Assembly: GCF_900206265.1 (NCBI RefSeq)
Contig: NZ_LT907782.1
Location: 930,001 to 994,000 of the forward strand
Direction: 5' to 3'
DNA from: Nitrosomonas ureae
Lineage (GTDB): Bacteria; Pseudomonadota; Gammaproteobacteria; Burkholderiales; Nitrosomonadaceae
Length of the DNA: 64,000 nt
A program made the translations under genes and the position numbers. Position 1 is the stretch's first letter; every line of letters starts with the position of its first letter. The notes below the pieces were generated by a model that worked only from the letters and a program-made list of their open reading frames with translations, was not told the DNA's origin and did no database searches. This document shows, piece after piece, positions 53,316-62,971 of this stretch.

Positions 53316-56123
53316 ATGGACACCACCGATCACTCCCCAGACGCGGCGCTAGCCGCAGCACTACCCTTCAGTCGCTATGCGCAGCGCCTGTTGGAAAGCG
53401 AACCTGCGCAAAAAAATATATTACTGAAAACCCTTCAATTTCCTCTCCAAAAAGTTGAGATGCAAACATTCCTTGCTTCTTACGCCAAACATATCACGGA
53501 TGAGCAAACTTTACACAGCGTACTGCGCAACTTACGCAAACAAACCCTGCTGCGTTTATTTATTCGCGACATTAACGGCCAGGCCGATTTATATGAAGTC
53601 ATGCGCTGCATGACCGAGCTTGCCGAAGTCACGATCAATTCCGCGCTTCAGTATCATGAAAACTGGATGACACAACCCGATCGCTTCGGGTTACCGCGAG
53701 GCGAACATAGTCATAGCATTCAACACCTATTAGTTGTCGCCATGGGCAAATTGGGAGGGGGCGAACTCAACGTATCCTCCGATGTTGATTTAATCTTTGT
53801 CTATCCGGAAGAGGGTGAAACCGATGGCGCCAAATCGATTTCGAACCATGAATTCTTCGCCCGCCTGGGACGCAAACTGATCGCCAGTCTGAATGATTTT
53901 ACCGTAGACGGGTATGTATTCCGGGTCGACATGCGTTTGCGCCCGCATGGTGAAAACAGTCCGTTGGCCATCAGTTTCCCCATGCTGGAAGAATATTTCA
54001 TTAAACAGGGAAGGGAATGGGAACGTCACGCCTGGATCAAAGGCCGGATCATTGCAGGCGATGCGGATGCCGAAACCCAATCGACCCTGATGGAAAAAAT
54101 AGTCAGACCTTTTGTATTCCGCAAATATCTGGATTTTAACGCGTATGCAGCGATGCGAAGTCTACATGCGCAATTGCGCAAGGAAGTCGAGCGCCGCGAA
54201 ATGCACGACAATATCAAACTGGGGCCTGGCGGCATTCGGGAAATAGAATTCATCACGCAGGTTTTCCAATTAATTCGCGGCGGCCGCGATGTCGATCTGT
54301 GCATCCGACCCACCCTCAGCGTTTTGCAACGCCTGAAAAAAAAGCAGCAACTGCCGGAGCAAGCTGTGACAGAACTCATTCAGGCTTATCACTTCCTGCG
54401 CAAACTGGAGCACCGCCTGCAATACCTGGATGATCAGCAAACGCAAACATTGCCATTGAACCCGGACGATCAGCAGTTAATCGCAAGCAGCATGGGTTTC
54501 CGGAATTATGTCGACTTTATGCACCAATTGGATATTCATCGAAGAGACGTAACGCGTCACTTTGAGCTCATTTTTGCCGCTCCCAAAAAATCGCGCACAC
54601 ACGACACACTGGCTTATTTGTGGCAAACCAAGGCACAAGATACCTCTCAAACCGAAGCTGCTGCATCGCAATTGAGCACAATGGGATTCACCGAGCCGGA
54701 AAAAGTATCCGAACGGCTCCGACTGTTTTATCACAGTACCTTTTATCATCAATTGCCTGAATTTAACCGTCAGCAGATCAATACCCTGGTTCCCTTGTTG
54801 ATTGAAGCCGTGGCCAAGCTCCCGCCGGTTGAAATTACGCTCGAGCGCATGCTGCGGCTGCTCGAGAAGATCAGCGCGCAAACTTCTTACTTAGCACTGC
54901 TGCTGGAGCATCCTCATACCCTGCAACGGGTTGCGGAACTAGCCAGTATCAGCCAATGGGCCAGCGACTATCTGGGACGTCACCCGATTTTAATGGATGA
55001 GTTATTGCGTCACAATGTGCCGCACCCGGCGCCGGACTGGACAGCACTCAATCGCGATCTTGTATATCAATTGAATCACGTCAATAATCCCAAAAATGAC
55101 GTAATCGAATGGCAAATGGATGTCTTGCGGCATTTTCAGCATGCGCAAGTGTTCCGGCTATTGGTCACCGATCTGGAAGGTTCGCTACTACTCGAAACGC
55201 TGAGCGATCATCTGACCGCATTGGCCGATTTGATTCTGGACAACATATTGAAGCTGGCCTGGGCGGGTTTAAAAAAACGCCATCGGGAGACGCCGGCATT
55301 TGCGATTATCGGCTATGGCAAATTGGGTGGGAAAGAACTGGGCTATGCTTCCGATCTTGATATGATATTTTTGTATCAGGATGATCATCCCGATGCGGCG
55401 GAAATTTATACCAAACTGGGGCAAAGCATCAATGCCTGGCTTACCCGCCACACATCGGCCGGCTTACTGTATGAAACCGATCTGCGCTTGCGCCCGAATG
55501 GTGCAACCGGTTTGCTGGTCAGCTCGATGGAAGCTTTCGCGCAATACCAGCATGAACAAGCCTGGGTATGGGAGCATCAGGCATTGACCCGAGCACGTTT
55601 CGTAGTGGGCGACCCACACGCCGGGAAAGTATTTGAAAACACCCGCAAAGAAATTCTGTGCAAAGCACGCAATGTAACCCAACTCAAACAAGAGATTCTG
55701 AAAATGCGCGAGAAAATGCGGGACGTTCATCCCAACCCCACTGCCCTGTTCGATATCAAGCATGACCGCGGCGGTATCATCGATGTTGAATTCATCGTGC
55801 AATATCTGGTTCTGGGTTATGCCTGCCAATATCCGCAACTTACTGGTAATATCGGCAACATTGCGTTATTAAAACTGGCCGGGGAACTCGGCCTGATCTC
55901 GACCAACACCGCGGAGCAAGTACGCTCGGCGTACCGGGAATTCCGCCGCATTCAACATCGCCTGAGGTTAAATGATGACGCGGACATGACCGGTAACGCG
56001 CCGAACGACGGACAAACACAGAAATTTGCCCGGGTCGACGGCAGTCATTTGAAAGACGATCGCACGGCCGTTCTGGCGTTATGGGAAGAAGTTTTTGGTC
56101 AGCAATCAAACCCACCCGGCTAA
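53316..56123 (+). CDS. glnE: bifunctional glutamine synthetase adenylyltransferase/deadenylase
   Basis: Controls glutamine synthetase by adding or removing AMP, 935 aa. Two nucleotidyltransferase domains are visible: the deadenylase half with GKLGGGELNVSSDVDLIF (Asp156, Asp158) and the adenylyltransferase half with GKLGGKELGYASDLDMIF near residue 670. HD/helical regulatory segments lie between. Start has no strong ribosome-binding site. Stands alone on the plus strand. Confidence 0.96.
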   Translation: MDTTDHSPDAALAAALPFSRYAQRLLESEPAQKNILLKTLQFPLQKVEMQTFLASYAKHITDEQTLHSVLRNLRKQTLLRLFIRDINGQADLYEVMRCMTELAEVTINSALQYHENWMTQPDRFGLPRGEHSHSIQHLLVVAMGKLGGGELNVSSDVDLIFVYPEEGETDGAKSISNHEFFARLGRKLIASLNDFTVDGYVFRVDMRLRPHGENSPLAISFPMLEEYFIKQGREWERHAWIKGRIIAGDADAETQSTLMEKIVRPFVFRKYLDFNAYAAMRSLHAQLRKEVERREMHDNIKLGPGGIREIEFITQVFQLIRGGRDVDLCIRPTLSVLQRLKKKQQLPEQAVTELIQAYHFLRKLEHRLQYLDDQQTQTLPLNPDDQQLIASSMGFRNYVDFMHQLDIHRRDVTRHFELIFAAPKKSRTHDTLAYLWQTKAQDTSQTEAAASQLSTMGFTEPEKVSERLRLFYHSTFYHQLPEFNRQQINTLVPLLIEAVAKLPPVEITLERMLRLLEKISAQTSYLALLLEHPHTLQRVAELASISQWASDYLGRHPILMDELLRHNVPHPAPDWTALNRDLVYQLNHVNNPKNDVIEWQMDVLRHFQHAQVFRLLVTDLEGSLLLETLSDHLTALADLILDNILKLAWAGLKKRHRETPAFAIIGYGKLGGKELGYASDLDMIFLYQDDHPDAAEIYTKLGQSINAWLTRHTSAGLLYETDLRLRPNGATGLLVSSMEAFAQYQHEQAWVWEHQALTRARFVVGDPHAGKVFENTRKEILCKARNVTQLKQEILKMREKMRDVHPNPTALFDIKHDRGGIIDVEFIVQYLVLGYACQYPQLTGNIGNIALLKLAGELGLISTNTAEQVRSAYREFRRIQHRLRLNDDADMTGNAPNDGQTQKFARVDGSHLKDDRTAVLALWEEVFGQQSNPPG

Positions 56124-56222
56124 AATCGATCACACTCTTATGCACGATCCATGAATCGGAGGGTAATGGCAAACCGATACATGGATATTTATTTTGCTAG
56201 AATGATCTTAAATAAAAATTTC

Positions 56223-56238
56223 TGGCACGATTTCTGCT
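56223..56238 (+). promoter_or_regulatory. sigma-54 promoter of the pilin gene
   Basis: TGGCACGATTTCTGCT matches the consensus TGGCACG-N4-TTGCW with one mismatch (C for the first T of the -12 box), with the GG and GC dinucleotides correctly spaced. It lies 54 bp upstream of the pilin ATG. Pilin genes are commonly activated by PilR with RpoN. A short palindrome (CACACACTGTGTG, about 56250-56262) is in the leader. Confidence 0.8.
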
Positions 56239-56291
56239 TATGAAGCATCACACACACTGTGTGCCCTAATCAACTTAAAGGAGAACAACAA

Positions 56292-56744
56292 ATGCAACAT
56301 ACACAAAAAGGTTTTACATTGATTGAATTGATGATCGTTGTCGCTATTATCGGTATTCTGGCTGCAGTGGCCGTACCTGCTTATCAAACTTATACTTTAA
56401 AAGCGCGGTTTACTGAAGTCACTAATGCAACGGCTCCATTCAAAACTGCAGTTGAATTGTGTGTACAAACTGGTGCTTGTGTTGTTGCCGGCGCCATCCA
56501 AGTCCCAGCAACAGGTGCCCGTGCTAACACTGATGTACCAAATGACGCAGGCGCTTCAGGCGCGGTAACTTCTGTAGCAGTAGGAGGTAATGGATTAATT
56601 ACAGCTATTCCCGTTGCTGCAAATGGAATAGCTGCGGGTGATACTTATACACTCCAACCTACTATAACTGGAACAGGTGGAGTATCATGGGTCGCTGGAG
56701 GTGGTTGTAAAACTTCAGCGTCTACTGGTGGCCCTATTTGCTAA
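56292..56744 (+). CDS. pilA: type IV pilin (PilA-like)
   Basis: Major-pilin-type subunit of 150 aa. Short basic leader MQHTQKG is cut before [20 protein letters not shown], with Glu5 of the mature protein present. Two Cys pairs occur (CVQTGAC near residue 54, [12 protein letters not shown] at the C-terminus); the latter may be the D-loop disulfide. Start at 56292 has AAAGGAG. Preceded by a sigma-54 promoter and followed by a terminator, so monocistronic. Confidence 0.92.
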   Translation: MQHTQKGFTLIELMIVVAIIGILAAVAVPAYQTYTLKARFTEVTNATAPFKTAVELCVQTGACVVAGAIQVPATGARANTDVPNDAGASGAVTSVAVGGNGLITAIPVAANGIAAGDTYTLQPTITGTGGVSWVAGGGCKTSASTGGPIC

Positions 56745-56764
56745 TATCCAAGCAACTTGTTAAG

Positions 56765-56795
56765 GCGCAATGCCCTTTAGGGATTGCGCTTTTTT
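56765..56795 (+). terminator. Rho-independent terminator of the pilin gene
   Basis: GCGCAAT/ATTGCGC arms with an inner CCC/GGG stem and TTTA loop, followed by seven T residues. 20 bp after the pilin stop. The rest of the gap to the convergent ATPase gene (to 56975) shows no gene. Confidence 0.85.
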
Positions 56796-56975
56796 CATTT
56801 CTGTCTTAGAACATCCAGCATTCCTCAAGACCCAATATCCTTTAAGAAAGGATAGGAAAACCGGCCATCCCTTCAGGTATAAAACCGCTATTTATTTTTG
56901 ACTTATTTACGAGTCCAGCTTCTGCAACCCATTACGTCAAAATGTGACCATTTACGTCACATTCACTCGAATCAG

Positions 56976-59357
56976 TTACTTGATGCACACTATCCGCACT
57001 TGATGAATATCCGTCACGCCTTGCAAAACCTTTTCGATGCCATCCTGCTTCAGCGTGCGCATGCCTTCGCCTAACGCCGTCACCAGCATTTCAGCCACGC
57101 GCGCGCGTTCCTGGATGTTCTTCTTCAATGCATCAGTGGCGGTCATCAGTTCATGCAATCCCACCCGGCCGGAAAAACCGGTGTTATTGCACAGATCGCA
57201 ACCGACCGGTTTATGCAGCATGATCCGCCCGCTTTCATCGCCGTACCGTTCGATCCATTGTTGACGGATTTCTTGCATGGCGGCTTCGGGATCGGCTTTG
57301 AAATGATCGATATTCCTGAGTTCTTCGCAGTATTCGTTTAACAGCGCATTGATTTCCCGTTCGCCGGCCACATACGATTCCTTGCATTTGCACAAGCGCT
57401 TGGTCAACCGCTGCGCCAGCACGCCCAGCAATGCATCGGAAAAATTGAACGGGTCCATCCCCATATCCAACAAACGAATCACCGATTCCGGCGCGCTGTT
57501 AGTATGCAACGTGGCTAAAACCAAGTGCCCCGTGAGCGAGGCTTCAATGCCGATGCTGGTGGTTTCCTTGTCGCGCATCTCACCCACCATGATGATATCG
57601 GGATCCGCGCGCAGGAACGAGCGCATGATCGCCGGAAAAGTCAGCCCGGCTTTGACGTTAATCTGTACCTGCCTCAAGCCTTTCTGCGTGATCTCCACCG
57701 GATCCTCCGCGGTCCAGATTTTGGTATCGTCGCGATTGAGATATTTAAGCACCGAGTGCAGCGTGGTGGTTTTACCCGAACCTGTGGGGCCGCAGACAAA
57801 AAATAACCCATAAGGTTTGCTGACAATTTTTTTCAGCTCCTCCAGGTTACGCTCGGTGAATCCCATTTTATCCAACGGGATCGGCTCTCCAGCGGCCAGA
57901 ATACGCATTACTACATCTTCCACCCCACCTGCCGAAGGAATGGTCGCAACCCGCAATTCAATATCCAGTGGCGCAAATTTTCTGAATTTGATCTTGCCAT
58001 CCTGAGGCCTGCGCTTCTCCGAAATATCCAGATCGCACATGATCTTGATCCGTGTCACCAGCGGATTACGATAACTGGCCGGAATCTCGATATAGGGCAT
58101 CAATGAACCATCCTTGCGGAAACGGATTTTGGTTTTTTCCTTGCCCGAAAAAGGTTCGATATGAATATCGGACACCCCCATCTTGTAGGCATCGGTAATG
58201 ATTTTATTCACCAGTTTGACCAGTTCATTATCCGATGCGGCTGAAGATTCCTCTATGTCGTTGGAGCTCTCCTCAACATGCTCGTCTCCAAGATTGAAAA
58301 GCATTTCATTGATATCACCGGCCCCCGCCTCGTCCTGACTGCTGCCATAAAACTGCTCTACCGTCGCCGTGAATTCACGCTTGGTAGTCACCGCATAAAT
58401 AATCCTGTGCTTGGGAAAAATCGTATTTGCAATACGCTGCGATTTGATCTGCTCCGGATCGAGCGTTAAAACCACCACGCCTTCTTTGGTTTCATCAATG
58501 GGTAGCAAGGCATTACTTTCAACATAATCTTTTTTGATATTCTTCAGCAAATCCATCGGCTTGACCCGATCAGCCCGAAAAGATTCGTACTTGACGCCAA
58601 AAAACAAAGCCAGTGCCTTACCGATGAGCGGCAAGGCAATCTGAAACTCATCCGCCAGCACATCTTCTAAATCGCAGCCTTTTTTTCGTGCCGAACGTGT
58701 TGCCAGATCAAGTTCCGCGGCGGAAATCACCGCGTCGGAAATCAGATAGTCATATTTTGATTTAAGCAGGCGCACCGGTTGTTGCCGCTGATTAAACGCA
58801 ATCGCCAGCGCTTGGCAGATTTCAATGGCCTTCTTCACTGTCGCAGCTGAGAAAGGCTCATTATTATTGCTGTTAATGACCTGAACCACGCCTAACAGGT
58901 CTTGGTTATTCGGATTTAAGATCGGCACCGCCAGCATTTGTTTGGTTCGATAACCGGTACGTTTGTCGACATCGTTGGAGAAAGTAAGAGCTGCATTAAT
59001 TTTTTTTAACTCGGATTTATTGTAAACATCCTCAATATTGACCACTTTCTTGTGCAATCCGGCAAAACCGACAATACTTTTTTCCGTTACCGGCATTTGC
59101 AAATCCTGAAACGAATCAAGGCCTGTTTTAACCCGTGTCACAAAACATGATTTATCCACACTCAATGAATAAATCGTTAATCGTTCCGCATTAAATAGCG
59201 CACAGATATCTTTACTGACTTCCGCCATAATTTCGTCTAAATTAGTGGCAGCATTTATCTTGCCGACAACTTTACGGAAATTCGCAATCGCATCCGATCC
59301 CTCAGAGGTATGAGAGGTATCTTTCGGCTGATGAGGCGTTAATACAGTTGCATTCAT
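56976..59357 (-). CDS. GAF-domain-fused GspE/PilB-type secretion ATPase
   Basis: 793-aa hexameric motor-type ATPase. Order: GAF-like domain (about 25-195), MshEN-like N2 region (about 205-340), then the T2SS E ATPase (about 375-790). Walker A GPTGSGKTTT is at 523-532, Asp box/Walker B DPDIIMVGEMRD at 585-596, His box LATLHTN at 614-620. Zinc-type Cys pairs are at 656/658 and 720/723. The GAF domain is additional to standard PilB and may sense a small ligand such as a cyclic nucleotide (inference). Convergent with the pilin gene; 11 bp after an MBL gene. Confidence 0.9.
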   Translation of the reverse strand: MNATVLTPHQPKDTSHTSEGSDAIANFRKVVGKINAATNLDEIMAEVSKDICALFNAERLTIYSLSVDKSCFVTRVKTGLDSFQDLQMPVTEKSIVGFAGLHKKVVNIEDVYNKSELKKINAALTFSNDVDKRTGYRTKQMLAVPILNPNNQDLLGVVQVINSNNNEPFSAATVKKAIEICQALAIAFNQRQQPVRLLKSKYDYLISDAVISAAELDLATRSARKKGCDLEDVLADEFQIALPLIGKALALFFGVKYESFRADRVKPMDLLKNIKKDYVESNALLPIDETKEGVVVLTLDPEQIKSQRIANTIFPKHRIIYAVTTKREFTATVEQFYGSSQDEAGAGDINEMLFNLGDEHVEESSNDIEESSAASDNELVKLVNKIITDAYKMGVSDIHIEPFSGKEKTKIRFRKDGSLMPYIEIPASYRNPLVTRIKIMCDLDISEKRRPQDGKIKFRKFAPLDIELRVATIPSAGGVEDVVMRILAAGEPIPLDKMGFTERNLEELKKIVSKPYGLFFVCGPTGSGKTTTLHSVLKYLNRDDTKIWTAEDPVEITQKGLRQVQINVKAGLTFPAIMRSFLRADPDIIMVGEMRDKETTSIGIEASLTGHLVLATLHTNSAPESVIRLLDMGMDPFNFSDALLGVLAQRLTKRLCKCKESYVAGEREINALLNEYCEELRNIDHFKADPEAAMQEIRQQWIERYGDESGRIMLHKPVGCDLCNNTGFSGRVGLHELMTATDALKKNIQERARVAEMLVTALGEGMRTLKQDGIEKVLQGVTDIHQVRIVCIK

Positions 59358-59368
59358 GGCATCACATC

Positions 59369-60133
59369 CTAAAATTCAAGTAATTGATTATTTTCAAGCT
59401 GGCGAGGACGATAACTTTCCATACACTGATTGATTTCCTGCATCGTTATTTCAGCCTCGCCGGGTTTTAAATGCGTGATAAATATCTCCGCCGTTCGTTC
59501 CAGTTTCTTCAGGTCTTCTGCCAGCAAGCTGGGACAATAATGCCGGGATCTTTGAGCGATGTCCCGCTTCCGATTGCAGAAAGCCGATTCAATAATTAAA
59601 TATTTCAGATTTTCAATTTTATTAACGGCTATCCATAATGCATCATTAGTCGTAGTGTCACCGGTGAATACCAGGCTGGCTTGCCCGGAATCAAGCTGAT
59701 AGCCCACAGCCGGGATAGTATGATGCACAGGCAATGGGGTGATTTTTCGCTGATTGAGGCAAAGGGTTTGATCTAATGCCAGAGCCTCATAGCGCATATA
59801 AGGCATGGTGGCGACTGGGATTTTTGTAAAATCCGGCCAGAGATACCAGTTAAATAAGTGTTTTTGCAGTATATCCAGTGTCGCCGGTATGGCATGAATG
59901 ATTATCGGCTGAGTACGCATGGAGCCCACGGTATCCACCAGAAAAGGAATAAAAGCCACATGATCCAAGTGTGCGTGCGTCACCAAGACATGATCAATCT
60001 TGACCATTTCTGCAATGGTCAAATTTCCCACCCCGGTTCCGGCATCAATGAGAACATCATCATCCAATAACATGGCCGTGGTATGCGCACCGCTTCCCAC
60101 TCCCCCGCTACATCCGAGAACCCTGAGTTTCAA
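59369..60133 (-). CDS. MBL-fold hydrolase, class II cyclic-nucleotide phosphodiesterase-like
   Basis: 254-aa metallo-beta-lactamase fold with THAHLDH at residues 52-58 and later GDTTTNDALW and ITHLKPGE, resembling class II 3',5'-cyclic-nucleotide phosphodiesterases. The start is TTG at 60133 (MKLRVLGCSGGVGSG) behind GAGG; no in-frame ATG fits the N-terminus. It sits 11 bp before the GAF-ATPase gene and 21 bp after uspA, suggesting one operon. tRNase Z-like activity is the main alternative. Confidence 0.8.
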   Translation of the reverse strand: MKLRVLGCSGGVGSGAHTTAMLLDDDVLIDAGTGVGNLTIAEMVKIDHVLVTHAHLDHVAFIPFLVDTVGSMRTQPIIIHAIPATLDILQKHLFNWYLWPDFTKIPVATMPYMRYEALALDQTLCLNQRKITPLPVHHTIPAVGYQLDSGQASLVFTGDTTTNDALWIAVNKIENLKYLIIESAFCNRKRDIAQRSRHYCPSLLAEDLKKLERTAEIFITHLKPGEAEITMQEINQCMESYRPRQLENNQLLEF

Positions 60134-60154
60134 TGCAGTGGCCTCAGAAAAATA

Positions 60155-60580
60155 TTATCTAACCAGCAATACGGGAAGGTTTGACAGTTGCATCACTTTG
60201 TTCGTCACCGACCCCAGCAACATACCTTGTATGCCACCTTTACCACGCGGCCCCATAACAATCTGATCGTATTGCTTTTCGACCGCAAAACGAACAATCA
60301 TTTCAGCCGGATTTCCGATAGTAATGTGGTGCTGGTAGGGAATTCCCGCTTGATCCAGTAAATCCCGCGCGGATTGCAGGCTTTTTAATCCTTCTTCCTG
60401 ATGATATTGTGTGATATCCGATTGATTAATAAAGAGCGAGACATTGCCATCGAGAGGATATTGCACGTTCAATAAATGCAATTCCGGTTTTTCCTTATAC
60501 CACTCCAGTAATCGAATAAATTCACTGACCGTCTTGTCGGAATTATCAGAACCATCAACAGGTAACAGGATTTTTAGCAT
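60155..60580 (-). CDS. universal stress protein UspA family
   Basis: 141 aa, single Usp domain. The ATP-binding signature GPRGKGGIQGMLLGSVTNKV (about 113-132) indicates the nucleotide-binding subtype. N-terminal ILLPVDGSDNSDKTV is typical. It lies between terC (34 bp) and the MBL gene, so probably coexpressed. Specific role unknown. Confidence 0.9.
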   Translation of the reverse strand: MLKILLPVDGSDNSDKTVSEFIRLLEWYKEKPELHLLNVQYPLDGNVSLFINQSDITQYHQEEGLKSLQSARDLLDQAGIPYQHHITIGNPAEMIVRFAVEKQYDQIVMGPRGKGGIQGMLLGSVTNKVMQLSNLPVLLVR

Positions 60581-60613
60581 GATCAGTCCCTTTATTTTTA
60601 ATTACAGCAATCA

Positions 60614-61333
60614 TCAGTTGGATTTTTCTTCATCAACCAAATCAATGACAGGACCAATCTTGGCCTGCTGTCGGGCAGCCAACACTTTACCCAGGATAAT
60701 CACCAGCAAAGCCATTACCGGCGGCGCGATCCAATGCAAATATTTTGCCTGGGTACTGACCCAATCTTTGGTCGCCACATCGGTGACCGCCATATCGCCC
60801 GCGATCCACCCCAACAGTCCCGCACCTATCAGAATCGTCACGGGATAACGATCCATGACTCGCATCACCAGCTGACTTCCCCACACAATAATAGGCACAC
60901 TGATGACCAAGCCAAAAATTACCAAGCCCATACTATCCTTAGCCGCACCCGCGATAGCGATTACATTGTCGAGACTCATCACGGCATCGGCCACAATAAT
61001 CGTTTTAATTGCGCCCACTAAAGTCGTACTGGCATCAACTTCATGCACTTCTGCCGGTTCCGGTTGCAACAACTTGATACCGATCCATAGCAACAGTACC
61101 GCGCCAACAATTTTTAAATAGGGAATAGCAAGCAAACTGAGCGCAAAAAAGATCAATACCACACGTAACCCAATAGCACCGACAACACCCCACATAATGC
61201 CTAGTCTGCGTTGATGTTCCGGCAAGCGCCTGCAAGCAAGCGCGATGACAACCGCATTATCGCCTCCCAGCACGATATCAATTGCGATGATTTGCATAAC
61301 AGCAATCCAGAATTGCGGACTATCAAACGCCAT
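60614..61333 (-). CDS. TerC/YjbE-family integral membrane protein
   Basis: 239 aa with about seven membrane helices and the two conserved acidic motifs GGDNAVVIAL (about 23-32) and DAVMSLDNVIAIAG (about 115-128). TerC-family proteins are linked to metal efflux, especially manganese, and to tellurite resistance elsewhere; the substrate here is not known. No room for a long riboswitch in the 43 bp upstream. Confidence 0.87.
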   Translation of the reverse strand: MAFDSPQFWIAVMQIIAIDIVLGGDNAVVIALACRRLPEHQRRLGIMWGVVGAIGLRVVLIFFALSLLAIPYLKIVGAVLLLWIGIKLLQPEPAEVHEVDASTTLVGAIKTIIVADAVMSLDNVIAIAGAAKDSMGLVIFGLVISVPIIVWGSQLVMRVMDRYPVTILIGAGLLGWIAGDMAVTDVATKDWVSTQAKYLHWIAPPVMALLVIILGKVLAARQQAKIGPVIDLVDEEKSN

Positions 61334-61376
61334 TTAATCTTTCCCGGTTAAAATTCAAATCAAAATCACAAAAAAT

Positions 61377-62561
61377 TCAACCACCATTTTTCCCTGCCTG
61401 ATCCTCAACACCAATAAACTTCAGCAGCTCGTTTTTCTGCTGTAAAGTATCGCTGTAACCCAATTCAATCAAATGCCGGCAAAAAGGGGCTTCAAATAAC
61501 ACATAGCTCAGCAAGGTCGATCCATTGGGCCCCATGGCACCAATAGCGCGATATAGAGAACGCATGATCCACGGCAGGGTATGAGCGTAGTTCTGTGCAA
61601 TCTCGTTGATACCTTCGCTGGGCGCAATCATCATTGCTTCAACCGGACGCAGTGAAATATTGTTTTGTTTAAATACTTCAGAGGGAATCAACTTCAGCGT
61701 TTCATTAATGCGCAACAAGCGTTCCAGATCAACATCCAGACTGTCGACAAAAATACTGTTCAACGCATGCCCTGCAATCTGCGCAAAAGGGGGATAACTC
61801 GTAGCACTGGTACGTTTGGGTTCATCAGTCACGGGTTTACGTACACCGATAATCAACACCTTATCGGCACCCAGATGAAGCGCCGGGCTTATGGGGGCCA
61901 TCTGACGCATCGAACCGTCACCGAAATATTCCCGATTTAATTTCACGGCTGGAAAAATAAAAGGTATCGACGAAGAAGCCATTAAATGCTCAACCCCGAT
62001 TTCAACCGGAACCCCCAGCCGCTGCGCTCTTTTCCAAGGCAGAACTTCTCTTGCCGCTTGATAGAATGTAACCGACTGTCCCGAGGTATAGCCCCATGCG
62101 GTCAACCCCAAGGCATGTAATGAACCGGAGCGGATGCAGTGCTGGATGGTGCGAAAAGAAAAACGGCTCCTTAACAACGCTTCCAGCGGTGCATTATCTA
62201 ATAAAGAAATCGGATTATGCTGACCGTATTCAGTCGAAATTAACGATAGCAAGCAGCGCAAAGTATTATGAATCACACCGACCAGATCAGAGCGGTAAAT
62301 CTGATCTACGTGAAAATTTGACCAAACATCCTCTAACTGTGCCACACCTTCAGAAAAATTGTTGGCTGCAACGGCTATGCTGGCAGCATTGATAGCTCCG
62401 GCGGATGTTCCACAAATAACAGGAAACGGGTTACACGACTTATCCGGCAGTAATTCCGCAATAGCGCGCAATACCCCTACTTGATAAGCTGCACGCGCCC
62501 CTCCTCCGGTCAGTACAAGCCCAACCTTTGGTGCGCCTAGATTATGCTTTTTTTCATGCAC
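61377..62561 (-). CDS. patatin-like phospholipase
   Basis: 394-aa lipid acyl hydrolase. The oxyanion Gly-rich loop GGGARAAYQVG (19-29), nucleophile Ser53 in GTSAG and catalytic Asp215 in DGS form the Ser-Asp dyad. No signal peptide, so cytosolic or membrane-peripheral (RssA-like or predicted esterase). Its ATG lies within the last bases of the upstream 85-aa gene (8-bp overlap), so translation is probably coupled. Confidence 0.9.
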   Translation of the reverse strand: MHEKKHNLGAPKVGLVLTGGGARAAYQVGVLRAIAELLPDKSCNPFPVICGTSAGAINAASIAVAANNFSEGVAQLEDVWSNFHVDQIYRSDLVGVIHNTLRCLLSLISTEYGQHNPISLLDNAPLEALLRSRFSFRTIQHCIRSGSLHALGLTAWGYTSGQSVTFYQAAREVLPWKRAQRLGVPVEIGVEHLMASSSIPFIFPAVKLNREYFGDGSMRQMAPISPALHLGADKVLIIGVRKPVTDEPKRTSATSYPPFAQIAGHALNSIFVDSLDVDLERLLRINETLKLIPSEVFKQNNISLRPVEAMMIAPSEGINEIAQNYAHTLPWIMRSLYRAIGAMGPNGSTLLSYVLFEAPFCRHLIELGYSDTLQQKNELLKFIGVEDQAGKNGG

Positions 62562-62811
62562 GGACTGCAGATACTAACTTCACTCTTTCCAATGCATCCT
62601 GCAAGGTTTCTTCCGGTAAGCTATTAAGCGAACTGGATAAAATTTTCGCCGCCTGACAAGCCGATGCGGGCAACACAGCGCTATCCAATTTGGCTACAAA
62701 CATGGCCGCGGCCCCTGTGGTATCCAGCAAACATTGACGCTCATTCATCAAAATCTCCATCTCTTCACGTAACATGGAAACTTCCCGTCCTTTCAGTATA
62801 GTATTGGGCAT
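62554..62811 (-). CDS. small protein of unknown function coupled to patatin
   Basis: 85 aa, start at 62811 behind GGAATAAT. Mostly helical by composition; a Met/Glu-rich segment (about 13-27, MLREEMEILMNERQ) is followed by an Ala/Leu-rich part and EETLQDALERVKLVSAV. No signal peptide or known motif. The overlap with the patatin gene suggests a functional pair, perhaps a partner or regulator. Family not recognised. Confidence 0.7.
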   Translation of the reverse strand: MPNTILKGREVSMLREEMEILMNERQCLLDTTGAAAMFVAKLDSAVLPASACQAAKILSSSLNSLPEETLQDALERVKLVSAVRA

Positions 62812-62971
62812 ATATTATTCCTTAAAACATTGATACAGTATGCAACCTATGCAATCTTTCAAGCAATATATCAGAACCATAATTCATTTAAGCTTTAAAC
62901 TCTGTGCGGTTTGTCACGCTATTCCCTCAATTTCATGACTCATTCATCAGAAATCATTTTCGTTACACATT

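Noticed and set aside
53790-55838. Several ORFs of 60-134 aa opposite glnE
   Set aside because: Shadows of the long, well-supported glnE frame in GC-richer sequence.
57037-58005. Plus-strand ORFs up to 154 aa opposite the GAF-ATPase gene
   Set aside because: Antisense shadows; the minus-strand frame has all ATPase motifs in order.
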